From an uncultured beta proteobacterium (GTDB lineage: Bacteria > Pseudomonadota > Gammaproteobacteria > Burkholderiales > Burkholderiaceae_C), in assembly GCA_903885585.1 (NCBI GenBank), contig CAISJH010000423.1, positions 1-38,715 on the forward strand: DNA of 38,715 nucleotides, given 5' to 3'. The notes under the pieces are model-generated. The model did no database searches and was not told the origin of the DNA. It worked only from the letters and a program-made list of their open reading frames with translations. This document shows positions 34,018-38,715 of this stretch, piece after piece (the first letter of the stretch is position 1; each line of letters begins with the position of its first letter). Position numbers and translations under genes: made by a program.

Positions 34018-35384
34018 TGAGCAACTACTACGACGGCCTCAACGAAAAGCTGCTCGCCGCCATTCCCTCGCAAGCGCAACGGGTTCTCGAACTGGGATGC
34101 GCCAACGGCCGGCTTGGCAGGCGGTACAAGGAGTCCAACCCCAACACCGAGTGGTGGGGTGTCGAGATTTCGAGTGCCGCGGCGGAGAGCGCTGCACGGC
34201 ACCTGGACCGGGTCTTCTGCGTCGACATCGAGCAGGTCGACTTGAAGAGTCTGGGACAAGGTTTCGATGTGATCGTGATCGGTGACCTGCTGGAACACCT
34301 GCGAGAGCCTGAACGGGTGCTGGAAGCGCTCAATGACATGGTGAGCGATGGCGGCCGTCTGGTCTGCTGCATCCCCAACATGGCGCATCTGTCTGTGATC
34401 CTAAGACTTGTGGCGGGGGATATCAGCTACGACGATGCCGGGCTGCTGGACCGCACCCACACCCGGTTCTTTTCCCAGTCTTCAGCGTTCAAGGCGCTGC
34501 TGGACAGCGGGTGGCTGCCCCACCTTCACGATTCCTATCGGGTCGAGGCAGCTCCCACGGGCTTTGCAGGCCACATCGTGCAAGCGGCCGAAGCATTGGG
34601 AGTGCCGCGAGCAACTGCGCTGCGCAATCTCGGTCAGTACCAGATGATCGTCGAGTGCAAGAAGTGGTCGCTGACGGGCCTGCTCGCGCCAGGCAAGCGT
34701 GCACCGATTTCCATCATCGTCCCCGTGAACAACGCCTGGCAGTACGAATTGAACCTCGCCAGATCGCCGGGGCTGCAGGAGATCGACGCGGAAGTGATCC
34801 GCGTTGACGATGCAACGAGTGCAGCGGAAGCCTTCGCCGTCGGGTCTGCATCCGCCAGCCATGCCTGGCGCGTGTTGGTGCACCAAGACGTCTACTTCCC
34901 CAGGGGCAGTGGCATGGCTCTGGCGCAGCAACTTGGCAGCCTGACCGAGCAGGGGAAGACTGGAGCGCCCGTGGGCTTTGCCGGATTGGAACCCGCAAAG
35001 GGCTCCGGGTCTGGAGCCGAGGTGTCCTTTTCGGGCTTCGTCATCGACAGGACCAGTCGCTTTGACCACGGCGCATCGGACGCTGCGGTTTCCATAGACG
35101 AGCTGGCCGTGGCAATACACAAGGATTGCGAGGTTTCCATCGACTCGAGCCTTGGGTGGCATCTTTGGGCCACCGACCTGTGCCTCCAAGGCCTGACACT
35201 GGCTCGCCGCAGCGCCATCGCCCGGATCATCCGCGTGCCGCTCTTTCACAACTCAGTTAACGATCACACCCTACCTGAGTCTTTCCACCGAAGCGCCGAT
35301 CTGTTGCTCGCCAAGTACCCCCAATGGGCCGGCATCCCCACGCTGTGCGGACAGGTGACCAGGCGCCAAGCCATGGCGGCGTGA
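34017..35384 (+). CDS. Methyltransferase-glycosyltransferase (GT2-like) fusion
   Basis: This is a 455-residue protein. Residues about 1-205 are a SAM-dependent methyltransferase with motif I VLELGCANGRLG, the post-motif VIGDLLEHLREPERVL and IPNMAHLSV. Residues about 220-430 resemble a GT2-type nucleotide-sugar transferase fold: ISIIVPVNN, then RVLVHQDVYFPRG (an equivalent of the DxD region reduced to QDV) and LGWHLWATDLCLQ. The order of domains is reversed relative to the preceding gene. The ATG at 34017 overlaps the previous stop as TGATG; a GTG three bases earlier is also in frame. It probably acts on glycans of flagellin or of the cell surface (inference from the neighbouring pseB and pseC). 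Confidence 0.72.
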   Translation: MSNYYDGLNEKLLAAIPSQAQRVLELGCANGRLGRRYKESNPNTEWWGVEISSAAAESAARHLDRVFCVDIEQVDLKSLGQGFDVIVIGDLLEHLREPERVLEALNDMVSDGGRLVCCIPNMAHLSVILRLVAGDISYDDAGLLDRTHTRFFSQSSAFKALLDSGWLPHLHDSYRVEAAPTGFAGHIVQAAEALGVPRATALRNLGQYQMIVECKKWSLTGLLAPGKRAPISIIVPVNNAWQYELNLARSPGLQEIDAEVIRVDDATSAAEAFAVGSASASHAWRVLVHQDVYFPRGSGMALAQQLGSLTEQGKTGAPVGFAGLEPAKGSGSGAEVSFSGFVIDRTSRFDHGASDAAVSIDELAVAIHKDCEVSIDSSLGWHLWATDLCLQGLTLARRSAIARIIRVPLFHNSVNDHTLPESFHRSADLLLAKYPQWAGIPTLCGQVTRRQAMAA

Positions 35385-35453
35385 GAGGCCGGCCCTTGGA
35401 CTTGGGCGTCACCTGCGCCAGACCAGGGCACACCTTGAACCCGAAAGCGACAC

Positions 35454-37151
35454 GTGAATCTCGACGCCTTTCTCTTCCTGCAACGCAGCGACATCGCACA
35501 TTACGCTGCCAGCAGGCCCGCCTTCGGGAACATTCCGCACATCTTCATCGATCCAGGCCTGACCGAGGAAGCGGTCAAAGCCGGCATCGATCCCACGCAC
35601 TTCAGCTACCGACCACTGAAGGTCGGAACCCACTTCCAGGCCGGCATCGCTGCGGAAGCGAAGGCGCGAGCAACCCTCCTGGACAGAGGCTTGACCACGC
35701 TGCGTCGCCGCATCCTCGGCCACGGGGTTTTTCAAGGGTGGGATGAAGGCCAACTGTGGCTCTTCCTGCAACGAGTTCTGGTCGCCAGGGACCTCGGTGA
35801 ACTGTGCGACGCCCAAATCAGCGAACGAAGGGTCGGACTCTTTCGACCCTCGGTTGCGCAGCGCTACTACTTCGACTCTTGCCTGACGACCGACCTCTTC
35901 GCCGGCAGCTCCGAGCGTTGGCGAATCGTCGATCATTACGACCGTGTTCAAGTCGACGTTCCGGAAGATTCACTCTTCTGCTATGACTTCGACCAGATCG
36001 AGATGATGGTGCAACGCGGACAGCACCAAGCCATCACCCACATCCCGACCTGCTACGCCCATCACGAACCATTTGCGCAGGCCATCACAGGCCGCTTTCA
36101 GCACAACATTGATCTACCGAGCCCGATGTGGGACATCCCCGTACGCCGCAGTGGTTCGATGCTGGTGCGCGTGGACCAGCTGTCAAGTCACCAATTGCCC
36201 GCAAGCGCTTATGCCTACCGTGACGAAGCGCGACGACTGATCGAACAACACCTCTCGCCGCTGGTACCAGGCCGCGCCGCGCTGCAGAAGCAGGCTGAAG
36301 TCATGGCAGAGCGTTGCTTCGTTCAAGCAGTCAACTACCAGGGCCTGCTGAAAGCTCTGCGCGGGACCAAGCCGCACTTCGTCCTGACGGACCACGACAC
36401 GGGCAGCAACGGGCCCTTGTTCACGGTAGCCGCTGCACTTGAGGCGCCCATCAGCGTGCTGCCACATGCCTCCTACCCAGCCTTCCCGTTGCCTCACGCA
36501 TTGCGCGTGCGTGCCATCGAGCGCAACGGCTTCGGCACGCATACCCGCACTGTGCTTGGCGAGGCCGTACCAACGGTCGGCGTGAACCTCGGACAACCAC
36601 CAAAGAGCATAGACCGGCCTGTCGTTCGCACGATCTGCCTGCTCGTCAACACCCTTTACAGTCAAGGCCTGTCGCACATCGATCTGGCTGGGCTCGCGCA
36701 GTTCCACAAGTCCTTGGCACAGACCTGCCAGCAAAACGGAGTACGCCTGCTGGTGCGCCTGAAGCCGAACGGGGCGGGATTGATGATGGCCAACTCGGCT
36801 CTTGACGTGCCCATGGAGACCCTGCAGCAGGCCCTGCGGGCGCCGCTGGCCCACATCGCCGAAGAGAGCGACCTTTGTATCAACTACGGGGAGCCGACGA
36901 CGGGGGGCATCGAGTTCCTGTGCGCAGGCAGCTACCTGATATGCGCTTCCGAACAGCACTGGCCGACGGACCATTGGATCGCCCCAGCATTCGTACACGA
37001 CGGGGTCGTACCGTGCTTTGACGGTGCCCGTGCGTTGGCCGAAGTCAACGCCGTGATCCGATCACCTGCGGAGTTTCGCGCCCGAGTACAGACACAGCAA
37101 GAACAGTTCAAGGCCCGCCTAGGTGAAGCCCAACCCCTGTTGACACCTTGA
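35454..37151 (+). CDS. Unrecognised 565-residue protein of the glycan locus
   Basis: This long protein begins at a GTG (MNLDAFLFLQRSDIAHY), 69 bases after the previous gene. I do not recognise the family. No signal peptide or membrane helix is visible. The C-terminal half has features of GT-B-like glycosyltransferases: TDHDTGSNGPLFTVAAALEAPISVLPHASYP, and EESDLCINYGEPTTGGIEFLCAGSY, which has the position and tone of a nucleotide-sugar binding loop. The N-terminal half (about 1-250) is rich in aromatic residues and Arg and has no obvious match. It lies directly before pseB, so a role in pseudaminic-acid-type sugar transfer is plausible but not shown. Confidence 0.6.
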   Translation: MNLDAFLFLQRSDIAHYAASRPAFGNIPHIFIDPGLTEEAVKAGIDPTHFSYRPLKVGTHFQAGIAAEAKARATLLDRGLTTLRRRILGHGVFQGWDEGQLWLFLQRVLVARDLGELCDAQISERRVGLFRPSVAQRYYFDSCLTTDLFAGSSERWRIVDHYDRVQVDVPEDSLFCYDFDQIEMMVQRGQHQAITHIPTCYAHHEPFAQAITGRFQHNIDLPSPMWDIPVRRSGSMLVRVDQLSSHQLPASAYAYRDEARRLIEQHLSPLVPGRAALQKQAEVMAERCFVQAVNYQGLLKALRGTKPHFVLTDHDTGSNGPLFTVAAALEAPISVLPHASYPAFPLPHALRVRAIERNGFGTHTRTVLGEAVPTVGVNLGQPPKSIDRPVVRTICLLVNTLYSQGLSHIDLAGLAQFHKSLAQTCQQNGVRLLVRLKPNGAGLMMANSALDVPMETLQQALRAPLAHIAEESDLCINYGEPTTGGIEFLCAGSYLICASEQHWPTDHWIAPAFVHDGVVPCFDGARALAEVNAVIRSPAEFRARVQTQQEQFKARLGEAQPLLTP

Positions 37152-37188
37152 CCCGTCTTCCAGATTGCCCAGCCATAAAGGACACCAC

Positions 37189-38232
37189 ATGCTCAACGAC
37201 AAGTCGCTCCTGATCACCGGTGGAACCGGCTCCTTCGGGAAGGCCTTCGTGAAGACGGTGCTCGAGCGGTGGCCCGGCATCAAGCGCTTGGTGATCTTCT
37301 CGCGTGACGAGCTCAAGCAGTACGAGATGTCGCAAGTCTTTTCCGAACGGCAGCACCCTGCTCTGCGCTACTTCATCGGAGATGTGCGGGACCAACCGCG
37401 ACTGCGCCGCGCCCTGGAAGGGATTGACGTGGTGGTACACGCCGCCGCACTCAAGCAGGTGCCCGCAGCGGAGTACAACCCGTTCGAATGCATCAAGACC
37501 AACGTCCTGGGAGCACAGAACGTCATTGAGGCCTGCCTGGATACAGGGGTCCAGCGGATCGTGGCCCTCTCCACTGACAAAGCTGCGGCGCCGATCAATC
37601 TTTATGGAGCCACCAAGCTGTGTTCGGACAAGCTTTTCGTTGCGGCGAACAACATCAAGGGTGCTCGTGACGCCAGGTTTTCAGTTGTCCGATACGGCAA
37701 CGTCATGGGCAGCCGAGGCTCGGTCATCCCCTTCTTTCTGGCGCAGCGATCTACAGGCGTGCTGCCCATTACGGACCCACAGATGACCCGCTTCAACATC
37801 ACGCTGCAAGAAGGCGTGGAGATGGTCCTGTGGTCGATTGCCCACGCACAAGGCGGAGAAATCATGGTGCCGAAGATCCCGTCCTATCGCATCACCGAAC
37901 TGGCTGCCGCGATCGCCCCCGAGTGCAGCCAGCAGGTGGTTGGACTTCGGCCTGGCGAGAAGATTCACGAGGAGATGATCACGGCAAGCGACAGCCTCAA
38001 CACTGTCGACCTCGGGGCGTACTACGCCATACTGCCCAGCGCTGGGGAGTACGGTATCGAGGAATATGTCTCTCGCCACGGATGCAAGCGAGTGGACCCG
38101 GGCTTCTCCTATGACAGCGGTCGCAACCCTCACTTTCTAAGCATCGAAGAGCTCAGGGCCATGATCTTCGAGGGACACGGCGGCCAGCCAGGCATCGCAG
38201 GCATCGCCCAGGTTCCTGCATTCGCCGATTGA
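37189..38232 (+). CDS. pseB: UDP-N-acetylglucosamine 4,6-dehydratase (inverting) PseB
   Basis: This 347-residue enzyme catalyses the first step of pseudaminic acid synthesis: dehydration and C5 epimerisation of UDP-GlcNAc. The NAD(P)-binding motif GGTGSFGK begins the protein after MLNDKSLLIT, which fits known PseB proteins. The catalytic set STDKAAAPINLYGATK contains the Thr-Asp-Lys triad and Tyr-x-x-x-Lys. Later motifs are RYGNVMGSRGSVIPFF and LRPGEKIHEEMI. I chose the ATG at 37189 because AAAGGA precedes it by seven bases; an open frame from 37165 is not needed. The product is used by PseC, the next gene. Pseudaminic acid often decorates flagellins. Confidence 0.93.
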   Translation: MLNDKSLLITGGTGSFGKAFVKTVLERWPGIKRLVIFSRDELKQYEMSQVFSERQHPALRYFIGDVRDQPRLRRALEGIDVVVHAAALKQVPAAEYNPFECIKTNVLGAQNVIEACLDTGVQRIVALSTDKAAAPINLYGATKLCSDKLFVAANNIKGARDARFSVVRYGNVMGSRGSVIPFFLAQRSTGVLPITDPQMTRFNITLQEGVEMVLWSIAHAQGGEIMVPKIPSYRITELAAAIAPECSQQVVGLRPGEKIHEEMITASDSLNTVDLGAYYAILPSAGEYGIEEYVSRHGCKRVDPGFSYDSGRNPHFLSIEELRAMIFEGHGGQPGIAGIAQVPAFAD

Positions 38233-38248
38233 GGACGAGGCCCGATCC

Positions 38249-38715
38249 ATGAGCGTCAGTCGCCCCATGCCGAATACAACCTCGGCCGATCGGCACGCGG
38301 TGCAAGCGCAGTCGCCCCCTGCGCCCATCACCCTCCCCTATAGCCGACAAGGGATCTGCGAAGAGGACATCGCTGCAGTCGTCGACGTGTTGCGTTCGGA
38401 CTTCCTGACACAGGGCCCGGTGCTTCCAGCCTTCGAACTGGCGTTCGCCGAGTTGCACGCGGTGCCGCACGCGATCGCCATCTCCAACGCCACCAGCGGG
38501 CTGCATCTGGCGTGTCTGGCCATGGGCGTGGGGCCTGGCAGTCGTGTCTGGACCAGCCCTAACAGCTTTGTTGCTTCGGCCAACTGCGCCTTGTACTGCG
38601 GTGCGACGGTGGACTTTGTCGACACAGATCCGCAGTCTCGCAACCTGTCTGTCGACGCCCTTGGCGAAAAGCTCGCCTGGGCCGAGGCGCGGGGCTGTTT
38701 GCCGCATGTGGTCAT
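38249..38715 (+). CDS. pseC: UDP-4-amino-sugar transaminase PseC (partial)
   Basis: This is the 5' part (155 codons) of a gene cut by the window edge. It starts at ATG 38249 with GAGG eight bases ahead and 16 bases after the pseB stop. After about 30 less-conserved residues the sequence follows the DegT/DnrJ/EryC1 aminotransferase pattern, with PYSRQGICEEDIAAVVDVL, SDFLTQGP, AISNATSGLHLACLA and SPNSFVASANCAL. The PLP lysine would lie beyond the window. PseC converts the PseB product to the 4-amino sugar. Order pseB-pseC is standard. Confidence 0.92.
   Translation, partial: MSVSRPMPNTTSADRHAVQAQSPPAPITLPYSRQGICEEDIAAVVDVLRSDFLTQGPVLPAFELAFAELHAVPHAIAISNATSGLHLACLAMGVGPGSRVWTSPNSFVASANCALYCGATVDFVDTDPQSRNLSVDALGEKLAWAEARGCLPHVV

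Overview
The window is about 38.7 kb of GC-rich chromosomal DNA that reads as a flagellar and chemotaxis locus of a betaproteobacterium, most likely of the order Burkholderiales. The reasons are the gene order flgBCDEFGHIJKL with divergent flgA-flgM-flgN, a two-domain FlgJ (rod scaffold plus muramidase), and the string motA-motB-cheY-cheZ-flhB-flhA-flhF-flhG-like-fliA. The presence of FlhF suggests a polar flagellum. The species cannot be named from the sequence alone. No tRNA, rRNA, insertion sequence, phage gene or CRISPR array was seen.

Layout. (1) 1-8005 is a signalling region: the 3' end of an unknown gene, a small winged-helix regulator with a MASE1-like membrane protein, a REC-PAS-GGDEF-EAL protein, a membrane histidine kinase, and, directly downstream of flgL on the same strand, an EAL-like/HDOD protein, a PAS-HisKA_2 histidine kinase and an ANTAR response regulator. 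(2) 8049-18621 (minus strand) is the rod, hook, ring and junction operon flgB to flgL. (3) 18757-20295 (plus strand) is flgA, flgM, flgN, ending at a clear bidirectional terminator shared with fliA. (4) 20431-30009 (minus strand) is motAB, cheYZ, flhBA, flhF, a degenerate flhG and fliA. (5) 30111-32223 (minus strand) holds a membrane-anchored methyltransferase and a degenerate HD-GYP protein. (6) 32458-38715 (plus strand) is a glycan locus: a glycosyltransferase-methyltransferase fusion, a methyltransferase-glycosyltransferase fusion, an unrecognised 565-residue protein, pseB and the start of pseC. This predicts pseudaminic-acid-type glycosylation, presumably of flagellin.

How the parts fit. 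FliA (sigma-28) and FlgM are both encoded here. Sigma-28-like promoters can be read upstream of flgM, motA and, more weakly, the glycan operon. Rod, hook and export genes would be made first, and motor, late regulator and sugar-modification genes later under FliA. Several cyclic-di-GMP-type proteins, some with lost catalytic residues, surround the structural genes.

The most notable points are: flhF is broken by one extra base in a six-C tract; the FlhG homologue keeps its FlhF-activating motif but has lost its ATP-binding P-loop; an RNA-binding-type (ANTAR) two-component pair sits at the end of the flg cluster; a strong hairpin covers the flhB ribosome binding site; the motA promoter -10 element contains the stop codon of the gene before it; and the pse locus carries unusual double-domain glycan enzymes.
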